NCBI GenBank assembly: GCA_030602845.1
Contig: JAUVYZ010000002.1
Coordinates: 1-24,834, forward strand
Origin: Phycisphaerae bacterium
Lineage (GTDB): Bacteria; Planctomycetota; Phycisphaerae; Sedimentisphaerales; Anaerobacaceae
Direction of reading: 5' to 3'
DNA: 24,834 nt
Below are positions 14,149 through 24,000 of the stretch, piece by piece (within the stretch, counting starts at the first letter, position 1; every line of letters begins with the position of its first letter). A model generated the notes under the pieces. It did no database searches and was not told the origin of the DNA. It worked only from the letters and a program-made list of their open reading frames with translations. A program made the position numbers and the translations under genes.

Positions 14149-17100
14149 ATGAAGAAAAAAAACCAAATCTTTATAACGTGTGCCTCTCTTTTGGCAATTG
14201 TCTCCATCTTGTTGGCGGCCCGCTGCGGCGCATCGCGACGAGCAAGAGCCCGGCAGACGTCACCACAGCAAGAGGCCAGGAAGATCCTGGATGCCACAGG
14301 TGTCAAGGGCGGGCTGATCGTGCACCTTGGTTGTGGTGACGGAAAGTTGACGGCGGCCCTACGCATCAGTGACCGCTATACGGTTCATGGACTCGAAGCA
14401 GACCCGGCCAGGGTTGCCGAGGCGAGAAGCTATATCCAGGCGCAGGGAATCTACGGGCCCGTCTCTGTTGAGCGGTATTCGGGGTCGGTACTTCCCTACA
14501 CGGATAACCTAATCAACCTGATTGTCGTCCAGGTGCCGGGCAAGGTCCCGATGGACGAGATGATGCGAGTACTGGCTCCCGGAGGAGTGGCCTGCGTTCA
14601 GCGCAACGGCAAGTGGGAAAAGACTGTCAAAGCCTGGCCCGACAATATTGACGAGTGGACGCATTTCCTTCATGATGCAAGTAACAACGCGGTTGCCAAC
14701 GATTCTGTCGTTGGGCCGCCTCGAAGTCTCCAGTGGGTTGCGCCACCGCTGTGGCTTCGAAGCCATGAAACACCATCGGGGATTCAGGCGCCCGTCTCGG
14801 CCGCCGGCCGACTGTTCTACTTCTTCGACGAAGGACTCATCGGCATCACCGACAAGCGTCTGCCTGATCGTTGGTCGCTTGTTTGCCGAGACGCTTTCAA
14901 TGGCAAACTGCTTTGGAAGCGGTCGCTCGAGGCCTGGGGCTGGCGCCAGTGGAGCCTCGAGAAATACCAGGGAAAAGACTGGACGACGTTACGCGGTAGA
15001 CGAACCGATGTGCCTGCCGAAAACCAGCGTCGAATCGTCGCCGACGGTGACCGGCTCTATACGACACTCGCATACAGAGCTCCCATGTCTATCCTTGATG
15101 CGGCCACCGGCGAAACAATTGCCACGGTTAAGGAAACGCAGGGGACGAGTGAAATTCTGGTCAGTGACAGCATCGTTGTTGCCTATACCCGACAAATACC
15201 TCAAGCCAAAGGAAAGGGGGGGGCGGCCGGAGCGAGGCTGGTTGCTGTCCACGGCCGGACGTCAAAGGTGCTCTGGGACAAGCAGATCGGTCAGATCCGG
15301 CCTTTGGCATTGGCAATTGACAACGGACGCATCATCCATCTGAGCGGAAAAAACCTCGTTGCACGCGATTTGAAGGACGGCAATGAGCTGTGGAGGATTC
15401 AACCGAAGTTCACCACGCCGAAGACGCTGCTTACCGTCGACGACGTTATCGTCATGCAAGGTGGAAAGTCCGTCGCCGCTTATGATGCGACGGACGGCAA
15501 GTTGCTCTGGCAGAAGACCGTGCCGTCGATCGGCGGGGGCGAAGGAGACGACCTGTTCGTAATCGATGGATTGGTCTGGCGCGGGATGCTTAGCGCCGAC
15601 GACAAGGGCAAGCCGGTACGCAAGAGCCCCAATGCCCTGGTCATCGGTTGGGACCTTCGCTCGGGCGAGGAGAAGAAGCGAATCTTCGTCAAGAACCTGC
15701 GAAGTCCGGAACATCACCACCGTTGCTATCGTAACAAGGCAACCATCCGGTATCTAATCAGTTCCTACGAAGGCGCTGAGTTCCTCGATTTCCAGGCAGA
15801 TAACCATTCCCAGAATAACTGGATTCGCGGTGCCTGCAAGTTTGGGATGATGCCCTGCAACGGTATGCTGTACGTCCCACCGGACCAGTGTTTCTGTCAA
15901 CCCGGCGGGAAGTTCCTGGGATACGCGGCTGTCAAGGCTGGACCGAACGTTTCACCGAAGGAGGTCGCGGATGAGAAGCGTCTGGAAAAAGGCCCGGCCT
16001 ATAGAAAGGCCTTCGAGCCGGAATCTCCTTCGATCGGCAACTGGCCGACGTTTCGCCACGACCCGGCCCGAAGCGGTACCACGCCTGTCGGCGTGGCTCC
16101 TGACGTGTCGGTCGCTTGGAAAACCGATTTGGGCGGCACGCTGACGGCACCCGTGGCCTGGTTTGGCAAGGTATTCGTGGCCAAGTCGGACGCCCACACC
16201 GTGTACGCGCTCGACAGGGAAAGCGGCAAGGTCCTCTGGCACTTCACGGCCGGCGGGCGGATAGACTCGCCGCCGACGATCCAAGGCGGCATGGTCCTGT
16301 TCGGGTCGGCCGACGGCCGCGTCTATTGCCTTCGAGTATCCGACGGTGAGCTTGTGTGGCGATTCCTCGCGGCACCGAGCGACCGGCGCATGGCCTACTT
16401 CGACCAGGTCGAGTCAGTCTGGCCGGTCCACGGCAGCGTGCTGGTCGACAAGGGCGTGGCGTACTTCACGGCAGGACGCTCAACATATCTCGACGGCGGA
16501 ATCCGCATCTATGGACTCGACGCGGTTAGTGGAAAGATTCTCCACAAGGGCCTGTTGGAAGGGCCGCATCGAAACGTGGACAAAGATCGCGACCTCGCCT
16601 TCTTCATCCCGGGGGCCAATTCGGACGTGCTCGTCAGTGAAGGCGGGTTCCTCTACATGCGTCAGAAGAAGATGACGCCCGAGTTGAAAGAGGTCGAAGT
16701 GCCGGTCCTCTCGAGCAAAGGCGCTCAGGATGTGGGCCTGCATATCTTCTCGACAGCCGGTCTGTTGGACGGCTCCTGGTACAACCGTACGTTCTGGATG
16801 TACTCGAAGCGATGGCCCGGCTTTCAGTTAGCGAACCAGGCCCCGAAGACCGGACAGCTTCTTGTGGTTGATGATAATAAGACTTACGCCGTCCGCACGT
16901 TCTCCCGCCGGAACGTACATAGCCCGATGTTCTTCCCGGGCAAGGAAGGTTATCTGCTGTTTGCCGACCTCAATACGAACGAGCCGCAAATAGTTGGTGA
17001 GGAAGGCTCCCGTGAGCCGGTCAAATGGTTACCTCAATCCGACTATTCACGCGCACGCGGTAATCAGGTACGAAAGCTCGAAAGCGAGGCCTTTGGACTG

Positions 17101-17421
17101 GACAAAATGATCGGCTATACGCGAGCGGAACCGCCGGTCTGGAAGCAGTGGCTGCCGGTTCGCATCCGAGCCATGGTGAAAGCAGGCGATACTTTGTTCG
17201 TGGCCGGCGCTCCGGATGTTTTTGATCCGAAAGACCCCTACGCCGCCTTCGAAGCGCGCAAAGGAGCCCAGGTTGTGGCCGTTTCGGCCAAGGATGGGAA
17301 GAAACTGTCTGAAACACCGCTTGAGTATCCCCCCGTCTTCGACGGGATGATTGCGGCCAACGGCCGGTTGTTCATCTCAACCCGAGACGGTCAAGTGCTG
17401 TGTATGGGCAAGAAGGATTGA
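14149..17421 (+). CDS. Exported methyltransferase-like fold fused to PQQ-type beta-propellers (copy A)
   Basis: 1090 residues from the ATG at 14149. An in-frame GTG at 14143 is too close to AAAGGA (14134-14139), which stands 9 nt from the ATG. A hydrophobic stretch (residues 8-25) gives a signal peptide or anchor. Residues about 45-165 match a class I SAM-methyltransferase fold: GLIVHLGCGDGKLTAAL (55-71), HGLEADP, NLINLIVVQ, and MDEMMRVLAPGG (135-146). From about 165, beta-propeller blades follow, with PQQ/BamB-like turns such as DGKLLWQKTVP, SGKVLWHFTAGG and SADGRVYCLRVSDGELVWRF. Two propellers seem to be present, each opened by a W-x4-HD element (WTHFLHD at 170, WPTFRHD near 640). Five cysteines (526, 563, 570, 581, 583) recur at the same spacing in copy B, 19 nt downstream. 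The function is not known: methylation outside the cytoplasm would lack SAM. Sugar oxidation through PQQ or a structural role is possible. Confidence 0.85.
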   Translation: MKKKNQIFITCASLLAIVSILLAARCGASRRARARQTSPQQEARKILDATGVKGGLIVHLGCGDGKLTAALRISDRYTVHGLEADPARVAEARSYIQAQGIYGPVSVERYSGSVLPYTDNLINLIVVQVPGKVPMDEMMRVLAPGGVACVQRNGKWEKTVKAWPDNIDEWTHFLHDASNNAVANDSVVGPPRSLQWVAPPLWLRSHETPSGIQAPVSAAGRLFYFFDEGLIGITDKRLPDRWSLVCRDAFNGKLLWKRSLEAWGWRQWSLEKYQGKDWTTLRGRRTDVPAENQRRIVADGDRLYTTLAYRAPMSILDAATGETIATVKETQGTSEILVSDSIVVAYTRQIPQAKGKGGAAGARLVAVHGRTSKVLWDKQIGQIRPLALAIDNGRIIHLSGKNLVARDLKDGNELWRIQPKFTTPKTLLTVDDVIVMQGGKSVAAYDATDGKLLWQKTVPSIGGGEGDDLFVIDGLVWRGMLSADDKGKPVRKSPNALVIGWDLRSGEEKKRIFVKNLRSPEHHHRCYRNKATIRYLISSYEGAEFLDFQADNHSQNNWIRGACKFGMMPCNGMLYVPPDQCFCQPGGKFLGYAAVKAGPNVSPKEVADEKRLEKGPAYRKAFEPESPSIGNWPTFRHDPARSGTTPVGVAPDVSVAWKTDLGGTLTAPVAWFGKVFVAKSDAHTVYALDRESGKVLWHFTAGGRIDSPPTIQGGMVLFGSADGRVYCLRVSDGELVWRFLAAPSDRRMAYFDQVESVWPVHGSVLVDKGVAYFTAGRSTYLDGGIRIYGLDAVSGKILHKGLLEGPHRNVDKDRDLAFFIPGANSDVLVSEGGFLYMRQKKMTPELKEVEVPVLSSKGAQDVGLHIFSTAGLLDGSWYNRTFWMYSKRWPGFQLANQAPKTGQLLVVDDNKTYAVRTFSRRNVHSPMFFPGKEGYLLFADLNTNEPQIVGEEGSREPVKWLPQSDYSRARGNQVRKLESEAFGLDKMIGYTRAEPPVWKQWLPVRIRAMVKAGDTLFVAGAPDVFDPKDPYAAFEARKGAQVVAVSAKDGKKLSETPLEYPPVFDGMIAANGRLFISTRDGQVLCMGKKD

Positions 17422-17440
17422 ATAGAAGGGAGGTTTCGTA

Positions 17441-20400
17441 ATGACTGCACGAACAAAGATAAACTGGTTTGCCACGACGGTTGTTCTGGTATTGGTGTTG
17501 GTGGTCGCTCCTTGTGTCCCTAACGTGAAGCAACGTTCCTCCTCGGAACGCAAGCAAGCGGCGCAAATCCTGGACGCAAGTGGTATCAAAGGCGGTCTCG
17601 TCGTCCACATCGGCTGTGGGGACGGGCGTTTGACTGCTGCGCTGCGCGCAAATGACAGCTACCTGGTTCATGGCCTGGATACAGATGCGCGGACCGTGGA
17701 AAAAGCCCGCGAGCACATCCAGTCACTCAAGCTCTATGGCAAGGTGTCGGTCGACCGGTGGAGAGGCAAGCACCTTCCGTACATCGAGAATCTTGTCAAC
17801 CTCCTCGTGTCTGAAGCCGGGATTGAAGTCCCGATGGACGAGGTGATGCGGGTCCTGGCTCCCAACGGCGTGGCGTACATCAAGAAGGGTGACGCGTGGA
17901 CGAAGACCGTCAAGCCCCGGCCCGACAACATTGACGAGTGGACGCACTATATGCACGATCCCACCAACAACGCCGTCGCCCATGACACCGCGATCGGTCC
18001 GCTCAGGCATCTTCAATGGGAAGCCGGCCCCCGATACTCCCGTCACCACGAGTTTACCACCAGTGTGGCCGCCGTAGTCTCGGCGCAGGGTCGAATATTC
18101 TCCCTCATGGATATGGGCAGTCGTGCATCGATCCACATGCCGTCCAAATGGACGCTGACCGCACGCGATGCGTTCAACGGCATTACTCTTTGGCAGCGGC
18201 CCATCGAGTCATGGTTCAATCACCTCTGGCCCCTGAAAGACGGTCCCGCACAGCCTCCCCGGCGATTGGTTGCCGTCGGAGACTCTGTCTATGTTACGCT
18301 CGGTCTGGAGGCGCCGGTCAGCAGGCTGGACGCAGCCACCGGAGAGCTTTTGAAAACCTACGCAGGCACCGAATTTACCGAAGAGATACTATTGTCGGAA
18401 GGCACGCTGTTTCTCCTGAAAAACAGCGAGTCAATGAACCCGGCAGACTATTATCCCAAACTGATGGTATGCTGGGATGAAAAGAACCGGACGATGAAGA
18501 AGTCGGAAGGCTGGCTGCTCAAACCCGACAAACGCGCTGTCATCGCACTTGACGCCGATTCGGGCCGGACATTGTGGAAAACCGATTATCCGGTCGAACC
18601 GCTGACCCTAACGGTCGACGAAAGAAGCGTCTATTTCCACAACTGGAACGAGGTCGTATGTCTGGACCGAAAGACCAGCGAACAAAGGTGGCGGTCGGAA
18701 CCTGTGGCCCAAAGGAAAAGTATGGGTTATGTCTACGGCCCGACGCTGGTAGCCTATGGTGACGTGGTGCTGTTTGCAGACGGCAGGCTGAAACGCAGAA
18801 TCACCGCTCTTTCAAAAACCGACGGCAGGAAACTCTGGCAGGCCCCGCACTACGCCGCAGGTCACGCCGGTTCTCCGGAGGACCTGTTTGTGATCGACGG
18901 TCTGGTCTGGTGTGGAAAGATCGCCGGCGGACGGGACTCAGGCGTCTGTACGGGGCGCGATCCGAAAACCGGTGAGGTCAAGCGGGAATTTAGCGCGGAC
19001 ATCAATACTTACTGGTTCCACCATCGTTGCTATCGGGCAAAGGCCACCGACGAATACATACTCGCTTCCCGAACGGGAATAGAGTTCATTGACATCCGCA
19101 CAAAGCAATGGGAGGCCCACCACTGGGTCCGCGGCGCCTGCTCATACGGCATCCTGCCCTGCAACGGATTAATATACGCCCCGCCAAGTCCGTGCGCGTG
19201 CTATCTGGAGACGAAAGTCCACGGCTTCTCCGCACTGGCGCCCGCGTCGCAGCGGATGTTCGGCCACGTTGCTCCCGCCGGCAAACGACTATTCAAGGGT
19301 CCGGCTTACGGCAAGAAGATAGACGTACGTGCCGAAGAAAGCGACTGGCCCATGTATCGACACGATGCAGGCCGCAGCGGAGCGACAACAACCAAAGTGA
19401 ATACTCCGCTGTCTGAAAAATGGCAAGTGGACCTGGGCGGCGCGCTGACAAGCCCCGTGATTGCAGGCGGCAGGCTTTATGTTGCCTCGAAGGACGCACA
19501 CACCCTCTACGCATTGAGTGCGGATCGCGGTGAGAAGGTTTGGACGTTTACCGCCGGGGCGGAGGTGGATTCACCGCCCACGGTCTATCGCGGTCGGGTG
19601 ATCTTCGGCTCGGCTGACGGTTACGTGTACTGCCTCAGGGGCGCCGATGGCGCCCTGATCTGGCGATTCAGGGCCGCACCGCACGACGCAAGGCTCATAT
19701 CCTACGGGCGTCTTCAGTCGGTCTGGCCGATCCACGGGTCGGTCCTGATACACAAAGGCGTCGTTTACTGCGTGGCGGGTCGGTCAACGTTCCTCGACGG
19801 AGGGCTGAGGTTCTGCCGTCTGGATGCGCTGACGGGACGCATACTCTCAGAAGGTGTTCTCGACGACCAGCAAAACCCTCAAAAGGACGTAAAAGTGCTG
19901 AACATGCCGGTAGCCCTGCCGGACATCCTCTCCTGCGACGGCAAGGCGGTTTACATGCGCGCCCAGGCCTTCGACCTCGATGGCAAGCGGATGCAGACCA
20001 TCGATCCGACGACGGAGCCGTTCGAGCGGGCTACGCTTCAGTTGGGTCTCGATGCCCACCTGTTCAGTCCGACAGGCTTCCTCGACGACGACGCCTGGCA
20101 TCGGTCCTACTGGCTTTACGGCCGGGCGTTTTCCTCGGGCTGCAACTGGTGGTACCGTGCCGGCCGATATGCGCCCGCCGGCAGGATGCTCGTCTTCGAC
20201 GACGATCGTGTCTACGGTTTCGGACGCCGGCCGGCACTTTTCGTCTGGTCTCACGTCCTCGAAAACCATCTGTTTTGCGCCGACAAACAAGCCGCCCCCG
20301 ACGCTATCGAACGAGTTAAAGCCTGGAGCAAAAAAGCCGGGCGTCCCGCCGTCTTTAACCGCCAATTCACACGACAGGCCGCCACGAAGGACCGTCTTGC

Positions 20401-20746
20401 CCCGAAACTGCACTGGTCCGTTACAGATACGCCTCTGCACGCACGGGCGATGGTCCTCGCCGGTGAGACGTTTTTCGTTGCCGGCCCGTCGGACGTATTG
20501 AATGAGGATGACGCCTTCAACCGCCCCGGCGATCCAAAGGTAAAGGCCAAAATACTTGCCCAGGACGCCGCCTACGAGGGAAAAAGCCCCGCCGTGCTCA
20601 TGGCGGTTTCGGCGGCAAAAGGCAAAAAGCTGTTTCGACTCGATCTGCCCGCTCCACCCGTATGGGACGGCATGGCCGCCGCCAACAGACGACTGTATCT
20701 TGCGATGAAAAACGGCAAAGTTCTTTGTTTTGGAGAGAAAGAGTAG
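17441..20746 (+). CDS. Exported methyltransferase-like fold fused to PQQ-type beta-propellers (copy B)
   Basis: 1101 residues; paralogue of the preceding gene over its entire length. AAGGGAGG (17426-17433) lies 7 nt before the ATG, and only 19 nt separate the two genes, so they are one operon. The signal-like segment is WFATTVVLVLVLVVAPCV. The methyltransferase-like fold shows GLVVHIGCGDGRLTAAL, HGLDTDA and MDEVMRVLAPNG, in which the last glycine pair is altered from copy A. WTHYMHD and WPMYRHD open the two propellers. Blades include SADGYVYCLRGADGALIWRF and DRGEKVWTFTAGAEVDSPPT. Cysteines 530, 567, 574, 585 and 587 have exactly the spacing of copy A. In the paralogue region around the second propeller, VWPIHGSVLIHKGVVYCVAGRST is near-identical in pattern to copy A. 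Long divergence between the copies suggests an old duplication, probably with different specificity. Function unknown; see copy A. Confidence 0.85.
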   Translation: MTARTKINWFATTVVLVLVLVVAPCVPNVKQRSSSERKQAAQILDASGIKGGLVVHIGCGDGRLTAALRANDSYLVHGLDTDARTVEKAREHIQSLKLYGKVSVDRWRGKHLPYIENLVNLLVSEAGIEVPMDEVMRVLAPNGVAYIKKGDAWTKTVKPRPDNIDEWTHYMHDPTNNAVAHDTAIGPLRHLQWEAGPRYSRHHEFTTSVAAVVSAQGRIFSLMDMGSRASIHMPSKWTLTARDAFNGITLWQRPIESWFNHLWPLKDGPAQPPRRLVAVGDSVYVTLGLEAPVSRLDAATGELLKTYAGTEFTEEILLSEGTLFLLKNSESMNPADYYPKLMVCWDEKNRTMKKSEGWLLKPDKRAVIALDADSGRTLWKTDYPVEPLTLTVDERSVYFHNWNEVVCLDRKTSEQRWRSEPVAQRKSMGYVYGPTLVAYGDVVLFADGRLKRRITALSKTDGRKLWQAPHYAAGHAGSPEDLFVIDGLVWCGKIAGGRDSGVCTGRDPKTGEVKREFSADINTYWFHHRCYRAKATDEYILASRTGIEFIDIRTKQWEAHHWVRGACSYGILPCNGLIYAPPSPCACYLETKVHGFSALAPASQRMFGHVAPAGKRLFKGPAYGKKIDVRAEESDWPMYRHDAGRSGATTTKVNTPLSEKWQVDLGGALTSPVIAGGRLYVASKDAHTLYALSADRGEKVWTFTAGAEVDSPPTVYRGRVIFGSADGYVYCLRGADGALIWRFRAAPHDARLISYGRLQSVWPIHGSVLIHKGVVYCVAGRSTFLDGGLRFCRLDALTGRILSEGVLDDQQNPQKDVKVLNMPVALPDILSCDGKAVYMRAQAFDLDGKRMQTIDPTTEPFERATLQLGLDAHLFSPTGFLDDDAWHRSYWLYGRAFSSGCNWWYRAGRYAPAGRMLVFDDDRVYGFGRRPALFVWSHVLENHLFCADKQAAPDAIERVKAWSKKAGRPAVFNRQFTRQAATKDRLAPKLHWSVTDTPLHARAMVLAGETFFVAGPSDVLNEDDAFNRPGDPKVKAKILAQDAAYEGKSPAVLMAVSAAKGKKLFRLDLPAPPVWDGMAAANRRLYLAMKNGKVLCFGEKE

Positions 20747-20761
20747 TTGGCCCCGGCCCTC

Positions 20762-20784
20762 CCTCCGTAAGGAGTCCCAAGGAC
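20762..20784 (+). repeat. 23-bp repeat, intergenic copy
   Basis: The 23 bases match 21704-21726 with a single mismatch (T versus A at the seventh base). The core is AAGGAGTCCCAAGGAC (20769-20784). It stands just after the stop of propeller copy B. Confidence 0.7.
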
Positions 20785-20918
20785 GACTCGCTCAGTAAAT
20801 CTACCTGACAAAATTAGGTCAGATTCTTCCAGGCACATCTGAAAGGAAAATTCTGACAGAGTCTCAGAGTTATACCGTTTATCTATGCAGCACCCTCACA
20901 ATTCAACTATGCTCAAGC

Positions 20919-20948
20919 TTGACGAAACCCGGAGATACCTGATACAAT
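20919..20948 (+). promoter_or_regulatory. Predicted promoter for the six-hairpin gene
   Basis: TTGACG (20919-20924) and TACAAT (20943-20948) are 18 nt apart. The start of transcription would be near 20955, which rules against the TTG at 20956 as a start codon and supports the ATG at 21016. Confidence 0.65.
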
Positions 20949-21015
20949 ACACAAATTGAAAAGAAAAGTTCACTTTCCACATATAACTATAGCTGCAACC
21001 ATTGGAGCAATTAAT

Positions 21016-24000
21016 ATGAAGTATTTGGTCGGTTCCCGGTTTTATGCTTTATCGATTTCCCTTCTAATATTTTCCCTATCGGTCGTTGTGTATGCCGAAC
21101 GTATATCGCCGGACAAGGCAGCTGCGGGAGAAGTTGTCGATATTGCCTCGTTCGGCAGGGTGATTTCAGGGGAACATTTTGTTGGTGTCGAATGGGATAA
21201 TCCTCGTGATGTGCACGAAATTCGTATTGCCAATGTTAATGCGCAACTTGCCTCCGGCAATTTTGCCGGACTTCGCCTCGAATGGTGGGGGAGCGTCTGG
21301 CCGAGTAATGGCAGTGGCGGGTGGATGCGACTTGATGACCCGTGGAATGGAAAGTGGATACGAATTGATGCCAGGCCAAAGCTAAATAAGTCAGGCCAAT
21401 ACGTATTTAAATTTCCGCCATTGAGCAGCCAAGAATGGCACCGGGCGCTCAAGTCTAATCAGTATCCAAACAAGAAAGACCCCGTTTTTCGACGAACACT
21501 GAAAGTGCGGGTGATAGCCGACGATGAGGCCATACCAAATCGACTGCGCCTTTCCGTTTTGGGTAATTCACGCTGGAACGAAGCGAGTTTCGACATCGAA
21601 ACTCGACACACACACAACGGGACAGTGACCGGCCGTATCGAAGTCACAAATGGGATATTACTGAGAATTCAAAGTTTGCCTGCACCACGCTCTCCTATGG
21701 AGTCCTCCGAAAGGAGTCCCAAGGACTTACGGACGACAGGCCTGCGCATCAAAGTTCGCTACGCTGACAATGAGGATTTGAATTCCAATGATATGACACG
21801 TGTTACCGTTCGCTTCGGGCAGGACACTTGCGCAACCGGTTTTTCATTTGTCCCTCAAGATGTACTAAAGAAAGGGGCCATACGGCTGCCCGACTTTTGC
21901 ACGCTGGTCTCCGAGACCTCGCGCGGTGTGACTCTCGCTAACGAACCGCCCCGGCCTGTTCGAAAACGCCTCAGGGAGCGCCCGGAGATGACCCGCGCAG
22001 CAGCGATGGCAGGTATTCCCCGGCTGTCACCTGCGCGGTGGGTTCCGCTCGGGGTGCCGTCGGCGCGGCAGGAGTTTTTTGTCGGGTCTAACGGAGACTG
22101 GATGCTCTCCGCTCTGAGTCTGAACACTGATAAAGGCCGGGATGCTAAACGCTGGGTATTCAAGAAAGACTTCGGAAAGGAACGCCAGTGGGACAAGTTC
22201 TTTGCTATGCTCGATACGCGCATGCAGCCGAAATTTGACGGCGGTGACCGGGAAAAGACACGCCGGTATCTTGAGGACGGACACCTGCCGTTGATTAATG
22301 TCGAATGGTACAGCGGCCCTGTTCATTATCATCACGCTCTGATAGCGACTATTCTGGCGGGTGACTATGGAGACGATGTCTCACGCCGAGGTGACGAGAC
22401 CGTTGTGCTGCTGAGCAAGCTTCAGGTAACTAACACGAGCAACACGCCACAGTTGGCCACCCTGAATCTCAGATACTCGATTAATGTCCCGCTCGTCCGC
22501 AACGACGATGGGATTATCGCCGTGCGGTCCACCGACCGTGATGCGGCCTCCGAAGGACTGTTTGCTCTGCGCGGACAGATATCGATGGACAAGCCCACGG
22601 GCGGAGGAGCCGCCGGCTGGACGAGGCAACCTCGCACTAATCCGGAATCGCCCGATATTCTTCGCTGGCAAGCCACCTTGAAGCCAAAAGAGGAACGTTC
22701 GATTTATTTCAAAACTCCATTCGTTGAACTGCTGGACGCCGAGGAATTAGCTCGTCTAAAAGCAATCAGCTTTGAGAAAGAAGTTCCGCGTGTCCTGGAC
22801 TACTGGCGAAAACGGCTCGCACAGGGCATGCAAATCGCCGTACCAGATGAAGCCCTCAACAACTTCTATAAAGCCAATCTTTGGCACAATGTCATCACCA
22901 CCGACCGCGACCCCCTGACCGGCCTTTACAATCAAGGAGTCGCGACCGTACGCTACCGGGTCTTTGCAAATGAAACGTCTATGGTCGCCAGGTCGATGGA
23001 CATGCGAGGCGAGCACACCGAAGCACAGCGTTTCCTTGAGCCAATGCTGTTCTATCAGAGCAAGGAACCTTTGAAAGGTCGGTTCTCCACCAAACAGGGT
23101 GTTTTCCACGGCGCCGGCGACTACACACACGGTGAGTACGCAATGAACCACGGCTTCGTGTTATGGGCAGTGGCGGACCATTACCTCATGACACGAGACC
23201 GAGCATATTTAGAACGTGTCGCGCCGAAATTGGTCAAGGGCTGCGACTTTCTCATTTCCGAACGGAGCTCAACGATGGGTGCTAACGGCTCGGCCCGCTC
23301 GCCTACATATGGCCTTTCGCCGGCCTCCTCTCTCGAGGACGTCGTAGAGTACCAATATTGGTTCGCAACGAATGCTTATTTTTATCTGGGAATGAAACGA
23401 GTCGCCCAAGCATTAGCAGACATAGGCCATCCTGAAGCGAAACGCATCGCGACCGAGGCGGAAAAGTATCGCAGCGATATAGAGGCCAACATCCGTGAGG
23501 CAACGACAATATCTGCCGTTGTCCAATTGCGTGATGGACATTACATTCCATACGTTCCTTCACGGGTATATCAATGGCGGCATCTGACCGAGGGCTGGAT
23601 TCGTGAGGCATTGTATTGTTCGCTGCATCTAACTACCGCCGAGGTGCTTTCGCCCGATGACCCCATAGTAACCTGGATGCTGGATGACCTGGAAGACAAC
23701 ATCTTCTTCTCCTGGCAGTCCGGCTATAATGTGGCCGATTACGAACAGACCTGGTTCGAGCGCGGCGGGCTAACACTTCAGCCCTGCTTGTTGGATACGC
23801 CGATTGTCTATATGGCCCGCGACGAGATTTCTGCCGCGCTCCGCTCGTTCTGGAATACTTATGCGTTATTGGTCTATCCCGACACACAGTGCTTTGCCGA
23901 ATGGGCCCGCAGGTTCGGTGTCGGAGGCGGTCCCGTTTACAAAACATCAGATGAATCTCGATTTATAATGTGGCTGAGGCAACTCTTGATATGGGAGGAT

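Noticed and set aside
13941..14366. Minus-strand open frame of 141 residues
   Set aside because: It overlaps the start of propeller copy A and the divergent promoters, has no ribosome site evidence and matches no family.
14648..15343. Plus-strand open frame of 231 residues
   Set aside because: It lies wholly inside propeller copy A in another frame; composition is serine- and arginine-rich as expected of a shadow frame.
19847..20440. Minus-strand open frame of 197 residues
   Set aside because: It is antisense to propeller copy B; long antisense frames are expected at this GC content.
20806..20826. CTGAC/GTCAG inverted pair after propeller copy B as a terminator
   Set aside because: The stem is only 5 bp with an 8-nt loop and no T tract follows.
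20956..21015. TTG at 20956 as start of the six-hairpin gene
   Set aside because: It coincides with the predicted transcription start and lacks a ribosome site; the ATG at 21016 has GGAG and begins a clean signal peptide.
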